Source: Candidatus Gastranaerophilales bacterium (lineage in GTDB: Bacteria; Cyanobacteriota; Vampirovibrionia; Gastranaerophilales; Gastranaerophilaceae). From it: 13,300 bases of DNA. A program made the position numbers and the translations under genes. Each line of letters starts with the position of its first letter. The first letter of the stretch is position 1. Of this stretch, positions 1 to 7,834 are shown in pieces. The stretch is from positions 1-13,300 of the forward strand of contig CAAGQE010000297.1 of NCBI GenBank assembly GCA_900772035.1, given 5' to 3'. The notes below the pieces were generated by a model. That model had not been told where the DNA came from. It saw only the letters and a program-made list of their open reading frames with translations, and searched no databases.

Positions 1-1581
1 AAAAAATGGATTACCCAGCCTTTGAAGGATGCGGACAAAATCAACGCAAGACTTGATGCGGTGGAAGAACTTCTTCATAATTCTTCCGTTTCGAGAAAAC
101 TTTCATCATTGCTTGAAAAAGTTTACGATATCGAAAGATTGTCCGTCAAAATGTCAAATTCGAGCGCAAATCCGAGAGATTTCCTTGCGATAAAAGATTC
201 ATTGCTTTTGTTGCCTGAAATCAGCGAGGTTTTGGCTGATGTTGATAATGACTTTTTGAAAATTTCTCAAAATGTTGATGAATTGGTCGAATTTGCGCAA
301 ATTATCGACAAAACGGTAAGAGAGGATGCTCCTGTCGGAGTTAAAGACGGCGGTATTATCAAAGAGGGTGTAAACGGCGAACTCGATTATTACAGAAGCC
401 TTTTGGACGGCGGAGAGAAAAAACTTCTCGAAACCGAAAACTTTGAGAAAGAAAGAACCGGCATAAAGAACCTTAGAATAGGTTACAGCAAGACTTTCGG
501 GTATTTTATCGAGGTTACGAATTCAAATCTTTCGCTCGTTCCCGAAGATTATATCAGACGTCAAACTTTGACGAACGCGGAACGCTTTATTACCGAGGAT
601 TTAAAGAAGTTTGAAACGGAAGTTTCCGCGGCGAAGTACAAATCCGTTGAGACGGAATATAAGATTTTCTCTGATATGAGAGAATATGCAAGGGAATTTT
701 CGGACAAGATTAAGTCTGTTGCGCACGATTTTGCGACGATTGATGTCATTTTGTCTTTCGCTGCCGTCGCGGCTGAAAACGCTTATGTCAGACCGATTAT
801 CAATAATTCCGAAGAACTTGTCATAAAAGACGGCAGACACCCTGTTTTGGAAAAGATTTTGCCTATGGGCAAATATGTTTCTAATGATTTGAAATTGCGC
901 GCGAATACTCACAATTCGACCGACACGCAGTTTATGATTTTGACAGGACCAAATATGGCGGGAAAATCCACGTACATGCGCCAAAACGCTTTGATAGTCA
1001 TAATGGCGCAAATGGGCTGCTTTGTTCCTGCAACTTATGCCGAAATCGGTATTGTCGATAAAATTTTCACAAGAGTCGGCGCGTCCGACGATTTGTCGCT
1101 CGGTCAGTCAACATTTATGGTCGAAATGAGTGAAACCGCTTATATTTTAAACACGGCAACGGAAAAAAGTTTTATTCTGTTGGACGAAATAGGACGCGGT
1201 ACAAGCACATACGACGGTGTTGCAATCGCGTGGTCAGTTGCAGAATACATTGCGACGAAAATCAAGGCAAGAACGGTCTTTGCGACACATTATCACGAAT
1301 TGAACGTTATGCCGAAAAAGTTTGAACAAATCAAAAATTACAGAATTACCGTGAGTGAAAAAGAGGGCGAAATCGAATTTTTGAGAAAAATTGTCGAAGG
1401 TTCTGCAAGCAAAAGTTACGGTATTCAAGTCGCAAAAACGGCGGGGCTTCCCTCTGTTGTTGTGACAAATGCGCAAAAACTTATGGTGGAAATGCAAAAG
1501 GAATTCCAAAAAGACCTTGCGGGCCGCAAAAAATCGGGACAATCTGTTCCCGAAACTCCGCAACTTTCCTTGCCGTTCTAG
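1..1581 (+). CDS. mutS: DNA mismatch repair ATPase MutS (5'-truncated by window)
   Basis: MutS recognises mispaired bases and, with ATP, recruits MutL to start mismatch repair. The reading frame is open from base 1 and reads KKWITQPL...INARLDAVEEL, the conserved core-domain entry of MutS, so the true start lies upstream; the TTG at 22 is internal. About 526 residues are visible of a family length near 850-880, so the mismatch-binding and connector domains are missing. Visible in order: lever/core helices, clamp, and ATPase domain with Walker A TGPNMAGKST (943-972), the ASDDLSLGQSTFMVEM signature (about 1081-1128), Walker B FILLDEIGRGTST (about 1171-1209), and the THYHEL motif. The last six residues are QLSLPF, a good match to a beta-clamp-binding hexapeptide. 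The next gene starts 16 bp downstream, so the two are probably co-transcribed. Confidence 0.97.
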   Translation, partial: KKWITQPLKDADKINARLDAVEELLHNSSVSRKLSSLLEKVYDIERLSVKMSNSSANPRDFLAIKDSLLLLPEISEVLADVDNDFLKISQNVDELVEFAQIIDKTVREDAPVGVKDGGIIKEGVNGELDYYRSLLDGGEKKLLETENFEKERTGIKNLRIGYSKTFGYFIEVTNSNLSLVPEDYIRRQTLTNAERFITEDLKKFETEVSAAKYKSVETEYKIFSDMREYAREFSDKIKSVAHDFATIDVILSFAAVAAENAYVRPIINNSEELVIKDGRHPVLEKILPMGKYVSNDLKLRANTHNSTDTQFMILTGPNMAGKSTYMRQNALIVIMAQMGCFVPATYAEIGIVDKIFTRVGASDDLSLGQSTFMVEMSETAYILNTATEKSFILLDEIGRGTSTYDGVAIAWSVAEYIATKIKARTVFATHYHELNVMPKKFEQIKNYRITVSEKEGEIEFLRKIVEGSASKSYGIQVAKTAGLPSVVVTNAQKLMVEMQKEFQKDLAGRKKSGQSVPETPQLSLPF

Positions 1582-1597
1582 TGGATTGAGGTATTAA

Positions 1598-3337
1598 ATG
1601 AAGAAGTTCATGGAAAAATACGACATTCTTATAAGTGCCGCAATGATAGGTCTTTTGGCTGTTATATTTGCGTGGTTCGGCTCTGCTTATGTAATAAATC
1701 CGATTATTGATTCCGGGCGCGAGTTTTATATTCCCGTCAGAATGCTCGGCGGAGAAGTGCTTTATAAGGATATCTTCAATATTTACGGCGCTTTGTCCTA
1801 TCAGATAAATGCATTGGCATATATGATTTTCGGAGTGCATTTGCGCTCGTTAACGATTTTCGGAGTGCTGAATTTTGGACTAATCGTCTCAACCGTCGTT
1901 TTTATAATCGGTGAATTTTTGAAAATTGACAAAACAAAAGAGAAATTTTGCTACGAAAACCTCGGTATTTTGTTCTTTGCTTTTACGCTGATTGCGGTAT
2001 CTTTTATAAATTTTTCGATTTTTAATTTCATTGCTCCGTACGCGTTTGCAATGACTTACGGACTTTCGGCTTTTTTGCTTTCCGTATTATTTTTGATTAA
2101 ATTTTCAAAAAACGAAAGATTGCTACACTCTTCGCTTGCCTGTTTGTTTGCAGGTTGCGCAGTTGCTTGCAAATATGAGTTTTTGGCTTATTTTATTTTC
2201 GTTATTGCTTATCTTTTGTTTAGAAAAAATAACTTTAAAAATATTATCGTAAATGCCCTTTCTTTATTGATTATTCCGATAATTTCGTACGGGATATTGT
2301 TCTTGCAGGGAATGAGTATTTCCGATTTGGTTAACACCTCTCATGTCTTGAAAGCGATGGCGAATACCGAGTCTTTAAAGTTTTTGTATTCCAATTTTAC
2401 GGGAACGTATTTTTCTTGGAAATTGTTTTGCTACGGACTTTTGAAAACGTCGATGCTTCTAATATTGGGGGCGATTGCGTTTTTTGCGGTAAAATTTTCC
2501 AAAAAAGATAAATTTTTGAATTTTTTGGTTCTGATTTTTACGTGCTTCGGTATGTATTTCATTGGAATCAGCGGATTTGCGTTATTTGCGATTTTGCATT
2601 TTATGATTTATCTTGTATTTTTCAAAAAAATCTTTGCCAATAAGCCGTTATTTGTTTTTATGACTGCGGTGCTTTTGCTTTCGTTAAAGACGTTTTTTGT
2701 TGTGAATATTGAAAATTACGGAATTTATACATTGCCGTTTATTTTATTTTCTTTGATATTTTTTGTTTCCGAAAATTCGGATAATAACGAGAAAATCCGT
2801 AATTTTACAAATGTCGCAACTTTGATTTTTGTCGGGATTTTGGTCTCTCTTTGCTTTGCAAATGTTAGCGGACTTAAAAATCGGGATTATATTTCGGTTG
2901 ATAATCCGAGATTTAACAATATATTAACGTTTCCGATTTCGGGAATTTCCACGAATAAGCACGTTGCAAAGGTTTTTCAAGAGTCTGCGGATTATGTGAA
3001 GAAAACGACCGAGCCGAAGGACAGGGTTGTTGTGCTTCCTGAAAGTCAGTTCTTCAATTTTGTCACAAAACGTCCTGCCGACAATCTTTACGACAGTTTA
3101 ACCCCAATGTATTTTGAGGCTTTCGGAGAAGAAAACGTTATCAGTCACTTTGAAGAAACAAAGCCCGAATATTTTATCTTGAACAACCGAAACACGGGTG
3201 ATTACGGAAAAAGATTTATTTGCGAAGATTATGCGCAAAATTTCTGTACTTTTGTATATAATAATTATGATAAGATTAAAACATTTGAAAGCGGCGGTTT
3301 CAACTTTAAGTTATACAAGAGAAAAGATTTGAAATGA
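1598..3337 (+). CDS. polytopic membrane protein, GT-C glycosyltransferase-like (ArnT/PMT style)
   Basis: A 579-residue inner-membrane protein with about 12-13 hydrophobic segments spread over residues 10-430, then a soluble C-terminal tail of about 140 residues. After the first membrane segment comes IIDSGREFYIPVRMLGGEVLYKDIF (residues 36-60, split here by function: D38 and E42 in the first loop). This acidic first loop, followed by a G-E-x-x-Y-x-D-x-F pattern and a Y-G-A-L stretch, is typical of GT-C membrane glycosyltransferases that use polyprenyl-phosphate sugars. The C-terminal part (V-x-V-L-P-E-S..., ...PEYFILNNR...) resembles the periplasmic tails of such proteins. Substrate and acceptor cannot be read from the sequence. 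A Shine-Dalgarno (TTGAGGT) sits 6-7 bases before ATG 1598. The stop overlaps the rimO start as ATGA, so translation is likely coupled. It could instead be a non-catalytic membrane protein of the same fold. Confidence 0.7.
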   Translation: MKKFMEKYDILISAAMIGLLAVIFAWFGSAYVINPIIDSGREFYIPVRMLGGEVLYKDIFNIYGALSYQINALAYMIFGVHLRSLTIFGVLNFGLIVSTVVFIIGEFLKIDKTKEKFCYENLGILFFAFTLIAVSFINFSIFNFIAPYAFAMTYGLSAFLLSVLFLIKFSKNERLLHSSLACLFAGCAVACKYEFLAYFIFVIAYLLFRKNNFKNIIVNALSLLIIPIISYGILFLQGMSISDLVNTSHVLKAMANTESLKFLYSNFTGTYFSWKLFCYGLLKTSMLLILGAIAFFAVKFSKKDKFLNFLVLIFTCFGMYFIGISGFALFAILHFMIYLVFFKKIFANKPLFVFMTAVLLLSLKTFFVVNIENYGIYTLPFILFSLIFFVSENSDNNEKIRNFTNVATLIFVGILVSLCFANVSGLKNRDYISVDNPRFNNILTFPISGISTNKHVAKVFQESADYVKKTTEPKDRVVVLPESQFFNFVTKRPADNLYDSLTPMYFEAFGEENVISHFEETKPEYFILNNRNTGDYGKRFICEDYAQNFCTFVYNNYDKIKTFESGGFNFKLYKRKDLK

Positions 3338-4644
3338 AAATTGCAATATTAAATCACGGATGTGCTAAAAACCTTATAGACAGCGAACTTATGGCGGGTA
3401 TGCTCTCGTCTGCGGGACATAAAATTACCCTTGATGAAACAAATGCCGACATCGTTGTCGTAAACACCTGCTCGTTTATCCACGATGCTGAAACAGAGTC
3501 TGTTCAGACAATTGTGAAAATGATTGATGAGGGTAAAAAGGTTATTGTCACGGGATGTTTGCCTCAAAAGCATCAAAAAGACTTGCAAAAAGCACTCCCC
3601 GAGGTCAAAGCGTTTTTGGGAACTTCCGATATTAACAAAATCGTTGAAACCGTGAAAAAGGTTGCGGGAGATGAAGATGTCTATGAAATAAATACTGCGC
3701 CTTTGTATAATTATCCCGAATTTGCCGAAAGACAACAAATTACGGTCGGTGCATCATCTTATTTGAAAATCGCTGAGGGTTGCGATTGTGAATGCGGTTA
3801 TTGTATTATCCCGAAACTTCGCGGTAAGGCTGTTTCTCGTCCGATTGAAAAAATCGTTGAAGAAGCGGAAATGCTCTCTAAAAAAGGGGTAACGGAGATT
3901 ATTTTGATTGCGCAAGATACTACCGCTTACGGTAAAGATTTGTATGGAGAACCTTCTCTTGCAAGACTTTTGTCCGAGCTTGTAAAAATTGAAAAACTCG
4001 GTCGCTTGCGCATTATGTACACATATCCGTCGGGAATTACGGATGAACTTTTGGATGTTATCAAAAATAACGACAAGATTTTCAATTATATTGACATCCC
4101 GTTGCAGCATTCCAGCCCGAAAATTTTGAAAGCGATGAGACGTCCGTCTTTCGATTACAAAAAATTGATTGCAAAAATCAGAAAAGCAATCCCGGATGTC
4201 GCTTTGCGAACGACTTTTATCGTCGGCTATCCGACCGAAACGGAAGAGGATTTTGAACATCTTAAAGATTTTGTCGAAACAATGAAGTTTGACAGAATGG
4301 GCGTTTTTGAATATTCTGCCGAAAAAGGTACTTATTCTTACGATTTGCCCAATCGCGTTCCTGCAAAAATTAAGCATAAACGCAGAAATCAGTTGATGAA
4401 AATCCAAAAGAAAATTTCTAAAGAACTCAATAAAAAAATGATTGGCAAAAATGTTGAATGCGTTGTCGAATACGTTACGGATGACAATGTTATCACCGCA
4501 AGAACTTACAAAGATGCGCCTGAAGTCGACGGTTTGATATATTTAAAAACCCGAAACGAAGATGATAACGTCGTTCCGGGTGATATAGTCGTTGCAACCG
4601 TAACAAAGGCTGATGATTATGACCTTTACGGTGTTATAAATTAG
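3334..4644 (+). CDS. rimO: ribosomal protein S12 methylthiotransferase RimO
   Basis: RimO is a radical SAM enzyme with two iron-sulfur clusters that adds a methylthio group to the conserved aspartate of ribosomal protein S12. At 436 residues it has family length. The N-terminal methylthiotransferase domain has the three cluster cysteines C10 (HGCAKN), C46 (VNTCSF) and C75 (VTGCLPQ). The radical SAM motif C150-x3-C154-x2-C157 lies in AEGCDCECGYCIIPKLRG, the RimO/MiaB signature. The QHSSP and YPTETEEDF stretches follow, and a C-terminal TRAM domain occupies roughly residues 370-436. The IIPKLRG continuation and overall length favour RimO over MiaB. The start overlaps the preceding stop (ATGA) and has only a weak upstream purine run, which suggests coupling. 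The stop codon overlaps the stop of the convergent gene. An extra cysteine (C152) lies inside the radical SAM motif. Confidence 0.93.
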   Translation: MKIAILNHGCAKNLIDSELMAGMLSSAGHKITLDETNADIVVVNTCSFIHDAETESVQTIVKMIDEGKKVIVTGCLPQKHQKDLQKALPEVKAFLGTSDINKIVETVKKVAGDEDVYEINTAPLYNYPEFAERQQITVGASSYLKIAEGCDCECGYCIIPKLRGKAVSRPIEKIVEEAEMLSKKGVTEIILIAQDTTAYGKDLYGEPSLARLLSELVKIEKLGRLRIMYTYPSGITDELLDVIKNNDKIFNYIDIPLQHSSPKILKAMRRPSFDYKKLIAKIRKAIPDVALRTTFIVGYPTETEEDFEHLKDFVETMKFDRMGVFEYSAEKGTYSYDLPNRVPAKIKHKRRNQLMKIQKKISKELNKKMIGKNVECVVEYVTDDNVITARTYKDAPEVDGLIYLKTRNEDDNVVPGDIVVATVTKADDYDLYGVIN

Positions 4645-5261
4645 AGCCTTTCGATTGTTTTTGTTGAAGTTCCGTCGTATTGGATAGGAACTATCTTAAA
4701 CATAACGGGCGGCTTGTCTTTGTCGAATTTAATCGGCTTTTCGGGCTTAGTCAACTCTTGTTTGGGCTTGTTCAAAAGTTGTTCGGTCTTAACTTTTGTT
4801 GTGTCGAGTTTTTGTTCCGCTGCTTCGGTGACTTCCTTGCCCTTTTGCTCAATTTTTGTCATATCTTCTGCTGTTGAGCGTTGAAGTTTATTGATTTCGT
4901 CCGTCACAACCGCTTTATCTTGTCTGATTTTTTCTGCAGCCTGAGATGCCTTTTCTTCCTGTTTTACTTGCTCAATAATTTCCTTTTGGCTGTACATCTT
5001 TGTACTGATAGGCTTTAACTGCTGAGTCGGCTGCACGTTTACCTTCTGTGTCGTTGCGGGAATTGTCTGTTGTTTGAGTTGCGGCAATTCTTGTGTCGGC
5101 ATAGCAGTTGTGGGTGCAACTTCTACTTGCACGGGCGCAGACGGTGTTGCAAAATCAAAATTGTATTCTCCGAGTTCGTATTTAGCGGGTGCTTGTTGCG
5201 CTGCAAAAACAGCCGATGACGCTAAAAGTGTAACTATTAATGCGGAAAGTGTTTTCTTCAT
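4641..5261 (-). CDS. exported Gln/Pro/Lys-rich protein with helical/coiled-coil middle; function unknown
   Basis: A 206-residue protein with a clear Sec signal peptide: MKK, a hydrophobic core to residue 17, and a probable cleavage after VFA (residue 20). I recognise no family. The mature part has a short Tyr/Phe-rich start, a Pro/Thr/Gln-rich stretch (about 40-90), a Glu/Lys/Gln/Ala-rich region likely to be helical or coiled coil (about 92-165), and a basic Pro/Lys tail ending PPVMFKIVPIQYDGTSTKT. It probably lies in the periplasm or is secreted; there is no lipobox cysteine. The start at ATG 5261 is supported by GGAG six bases upstream and by placing the signal peptide exactly at the N terminus. 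A sigma70-like promoter lies just upstream. Its stop TAA overlaps the rimO stop TAG on the other strand. The function is unknown; a spacer or scaffold role is only a guess. Confidence 0.85.
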   Translation of the reverse strand: MKKTLSALIVTLLASSAVFAAQQAPAKYELGEYNFDFATPSAPVQVEVAPTTAMPTQELPQLKQQTIPATTQKVNVQPTQQLKPISTKMYSQKEIIEQVKQEEKASQAAEKIRQDKAVVTDEINKLQRSTAEDMTKIEQKGKEVTEAAEQKLDTTKVKTEQLLNKPKQELTKPEKPIKFDKDKPPVMFKIVPIQYDGTSTKTIERL

Positions 5262-5288
5262 ATTTTCTCCGTTTCATATAACAATAAA

Positions 5289-5317
5289 ATTTTAATATAC
5301 CTTTTTTGTAAATTCAA
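5289..5317 (-). promoter_or_regulatory. sigma70-like promoter for the exported-protein gene
   Basis: Read on the minus strand: -35 TTGAAT (5317-5312), a 17-base spacer, and -10 TAAAAT (5294-5289). The predicted start is about 20 bases before the Shine-Dalgarno/ATG, giving a short leader. It lies in the 106-bp gap between this gene and the upstream 778-residue gene on the same strand, so the exported protein can be expressed independently of it. Confidence 0.55.
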
Positions 5318-5367
5318 ATATATGAAAAAATGGTAATCTTTTAAATTGCCTTATCGGGTGAGTTTCA

Positions 5368-7704
5368 CTATATTCTTTCAAGTGTCGTTATGTTCGGGTC
5401 GAGTAGTCTTCTGCCGAATGCGTCAAACTGAATAGAGCAAAGATTTTTCTTGCCGTATTTGATGATTTTTTCGACCGTGCCGACACCGTATTTTGCGTGC
5501 GTTACCCTCGCCCCTTCTTCAAAAACTTCAACGGTTTTTTCGGGAACTTTCGGCTCGTAGATAGGAAGTTCATCTGCATTAGGAACAGGCTTCTTTGGTT
5601 GTTGTTCCTGTATTCTGACAGCAGGCTGATTTTGTTGAACGGGCTGTGCCGCTTGTTCAACGGCTTGTTGCGGTTTAACCTGTTGTGGTTCTTCTATTGC
5701 AGGAGTCGGAGTCGGCGGAGTTGCGCTTGCCGCTTGGGTCGGTTGAACATCTTCTTCAGGTTCTTCAACTTCCTGAACTTCTTGGACTTCTTGAATTTGC
5801 GGAACTTCCGGTTCTTCCTGAATAACTTCTTCAATTATCGGAGTGTCTTCAATGTCTTGTGTTTCTTCAATTTTTGAAATCGGTTCGGAAATTTGTTCTT
5901 CTTCAAGATTTTCAACAATTTCGTTTTCTTCGGCTTCGTCAGGCAAATCAACGATTTGCGGTTCTTCCTCGATAATTGCTTCTTCTAATTTAACCTCTTG
6001 CATAACTGGCAACGGCTGAGGTTCTTCAACGATATTAATCGGCTCGGACTGAACGGGTTGTGTTGTTTGAGTCGGTTGAATAGGTTGAACAGGTTGAAGA
6101 GCAGGCTTTTCAACAGTTTGTGTCGGTTGTTGGAAAGTTTGAGGCGCGGGTTTTGAATTGCCGAGCAATTTTTCCATATCAAATCTCAACGGATTTCTTT
6201 CTGTCGGTTGTGCTTTCGGCATTTCGGCAAAAGGTGTTTTGGGTTTTTCTTCATGAATTTCTTCAACTTTTTCTTCTGCCTTTTCTTGAACCTCTTCTTC
6301 AACTACGACAGGTATTTCTTCCTCATCTTCTTCAATTTCCGTTTCCGTCAAAGTCATCACGTCATCTTGCGGTTCAACAATTTCGTTGTTTTCGTCTGTG
6401 ATTTCGTCACCGTGAGCATTTATGAAATCCAAATCGTCCAAATCGTCGGATGAAATTTCGTCAAATCTTGTCGGTTGTTCGTTTGTTGAGCCGTCATCCT
6501 TAACGATTGTTTTTAAAGTTATGATAAGCGGGATGTAGAGCGTACTTTCACCGCAGATGATAAATTCGTTCGGAGTGAGTTTGTTCACGAAAGAATTATA
6601 TGAGTCGTCGAAGTTTTTTCTTACCGTCGGCGCAAAAAGCACCATATTTCTGCAATATGATTTAATTTTGTTTATGTATTTGTCTTCGTAATTTACAATC
6701 GGAATGAGTCTTACATTTTGCTTGTCGTAGATGTGTTTTAGTGTTTCGGAGTTCAGATTGTCCTCTGAAACGTCAGAAATCACGTAAACTTTTTTCTCGA
6801 TTGTGGAGATAATCGAGTTCAAAATGAGGTTATGATATTTTGCATCAATGCCCGAAATATCTATCTTTAAAGAGCCTTGGCAATCATTTACGGACTTAAA
6901 TTGTGCTTCTTTGTCCGCAAAGATTTTCTTTTGTTTGTATTTTAAAAGTTTGTTGCAGAAAATTAAAAGACCTGCGTTATTTGAACTTTTACACTCTGCC
7001 ATTATGATTTTTAAGAAATGTTCAAACGGCAAAAAGCCTTCGGGAAGTGAATCCGTGTATTTTTGAATTTCCAAAATTATGTTTTGAATAATGACTTTTG
7101 CATCAATCGGACAGTCGTTCAAGTCGTTTTCAAAAATGTAGTCTAAAGCCTTGCTGTTTAAAGGTATTCTGTAATCTTCGCCAAAAGTGACGCTCTGTGT
7201 GGATTTTACGGTTTTGTATTTGCCTTCAAAATCCAAGAGTAAACTTCTTACGTTTGCTTTGTCCAAAGAACGCAACAAATTTTTTGTAAAAATAGTGCTT
7301 TGTTCTGCTCTGTCGCAGATTGCGCAGCAATTTGAGGACAAAAATTTCAAATCCGTCGAGATTTTAAGTTCGGGATTTCTGATGTAAGAACCCCATAAAA
7401 TGCCTTTTGTTTTAGGCTTGAAAAGTCCCGTAATTTCGTATGTGTCGAGGTAACCGACTTCTGCATTTTTAGACGGGGTGTGTCCGTCGTATTGTGTCAG
7501 ACGGTTTTCTTTGTCGACGGAAAGATAGAATTTTACGGTCGCAATATTTATGTCGGGTCTTTCTGTTGTAGAGATGTCCGTAACTTGCGAAACTATTGTA
7601 GAATCGTTGTCTTCAAGAAACAAAAAATCAGACAAAAACAGGTTGTTTTCGTCAGGTGCATATAAAATTTCGGCTATGTCGTTTTTAACCTCGTAAATCT
7701 GCAT
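5368..7704 (-). CDS. HerA/VirB4-like (probably ATPase-dead) protein with acidic linker and C-terminal UvrD/PcrA-type Tudor domain
   Basis: A 778-residue, apparently cytoplasmic protein of unknown function in three parts. Residues 1-400 follow the order of HerA-type ATPases: a beta-rich N-terminal region; a strand then DRAEQST (131-137) where a GxxGxGKS Walker A would be expected; SLLLDFEGKY (154-163) resembling HerA's vvDPHGEY; GSLKIDISGI (277-286); VYVISDVSED at the second acidic strand; and LTPNEFIICGESTLYIPLIITL (376-397, shown only as key pattern) resembling the HerA tail L-x-x-G-E-x-x-x-G-x-x-x-x-P. The Gly and Lys of Walker A are absent, so nucleotide hydrolysis is unlikely. Residues about 400-725 are Glu/Pro/Gln-rich and probably disordered. 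Residues 729-778 (GARVTHAKYGVGTVEKI ... TTLERI) match the Tudor-like domain that ends UvrD/PcrA helicases. The start at ATG 7704 has GGAAAG 11 bases upstream and a TATAAT further up. Domain calls are by eye; the Tudor call is firmer than the HerA one. Confidence 0.8.
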   Translation of the reverse strand: MQIYEVKNDIAEILYAPDENNLFLSDFLFLEDNDSTIVSQVTDISTTERPDINIATVKFYLSVDKENRLTQYDGHTPSKNAEVGYLDTYEITGLFKPKTKGILWGSYIRNPELKISTDLKFLSSNCCAICDRAEQSTIFTKNLLRSLDKANVRSLLLDFEGKYKTVKSTQSVTFGEDYRIPLNSKALDYIFENDLNDCPIDAKVIIQNIILEIQKYTDSLPEGFLPFEHFLKIIMAECKSSNNAGLLIFCNKLLKYKQKKIFADKEAQFKSVNDCQGSLKIDISGIDAKYHNLILNSIISTIEKKVYVISDVSEDNLNSETLKHIYDKQNVRLIPIVNYEDKYINKIKSYCRNMVLFAPTVRKNFDDSYNSFVNKLTPNEFIICGESTLYIPLIITLKTIVKDDGSTNEQPTRFDEISSDDLDDLDFINAHGDEITDENNEIVEPQDDVMTLTETEIEEDEEEIPVVVEEEVQEKAEEKVEEIHEEKPKTPFAEMPKAQPTERNPLRFDMEKLLGNSKPAPQTFQQPTQTVEKPALQPVQPIQPTQTTQPVQSEPINIVEEPQPLPVMQEVKLEEAIIEEEPQIVDLPDEAEENEIVENLEEEQISEPISKIEETQDIEDTPIIEEVIQEEPEVPQIQEVQEVQEVEEPEEDVQPTQAASATPPTPTPAIEEPQQVKPQQAVEQAAQPVQQNQPAVRIQEQQPKKPVPNADELPIYEPKVPEKTVEVFEEGARVTHAKYGVGTVEKIIKYGKKNLCSIQFDAFGRRLLDPNITTLERI
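5767..5793 (-). repeat. three tandem 9-bp units encoding Gln-Glu-Val
   Basis: On the coding (minus) strand the units are CAAGAAGTC, CAAGAAGTT and CAGGAAGTT, encoding QEV three times (residues 638-646) in the acidic linker of the 778-residue protein. They differ only at third codon positions. Related EEP/EEV and QPTQ/QPVQ patterns run through the rest of the linker (about 5530-6507), so this is the clearest piece of a larger low-complexity segment. Confidence 0.75.
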
Positions 7705-7733
7705 ATATGAAGACTCTTTCCATGCTTTCCTTT

Positions 7734-7762
7734 ATTATACACAAAAACAACTTTTTTTTAAA
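7734..7762 (-). promoter_or_regulatory. putative promoter for the 778-residue gene
   Basis: On the minus strand a perfect -10 TATAAT lies at 7739-7734, with TTTAAA (7762-7757) 17 bases upstream as a weak -35. The start would be near 7727, leaving a leader of about 23 bases before ATG 7704 that includes GGAAAG. The -10 is convincing; the -35 is only a partial match. Confidence 0.5.
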
Positions 7763-7796
7763 TTTGTATTATTGGCTTACCTATTTGTTTATCATG

Positions 7797-7805
7797 TGTT
7801 ATTAT
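7797..7805 (+). promoter_or_regulatory. putative extended -10 promoter for the 7835 gene
   Basis: TGT followed by TATTAT forms an extended -10 (TGnTATTAT). The predicted start near 7812 is about 23 bases before ATG 7835, with GGAG (7824-7827) between. No good -35 is present (TTACCT at 7777-7782 is the best-spaced candidate). It lies about 57 bases from the divergent minus-strand -35 region, so the two promoters share a 130-bp AT-rich intergenic region in which I see no other gene. Confidence 0.35.
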
Positions 7806-7834
7806 TTTATTATTCTTAAAAACGGAGATGAAAT

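Noticed and set aside
22..24. TTG at 22 as the start of mutS
   Set aside because: The frame continues to base 1 with conserved MutS residues (KKWITQP), so the gene is cut by the window edge, not short.
601..1011. 136-codon minus-strand frame inside mutS, and similar frames at 1234-1563
   Set aside because: They are antisense to the MutS ATPase region and have no family features or ribosome binding site.
3754..4407. 217-codon open frame on the minus strand inside rimO
   Set aside because: It is fully antisense to a well-supported enzyme and its translation has no recognisable domain; it reflects codon bias of rimO.
5500..6510. CRISPR-like or satellite repeat array
   Set aside because: The repetitive look comes from Glu/Gln/Pro codons in a protein linker; units are irregular and stay in frame.
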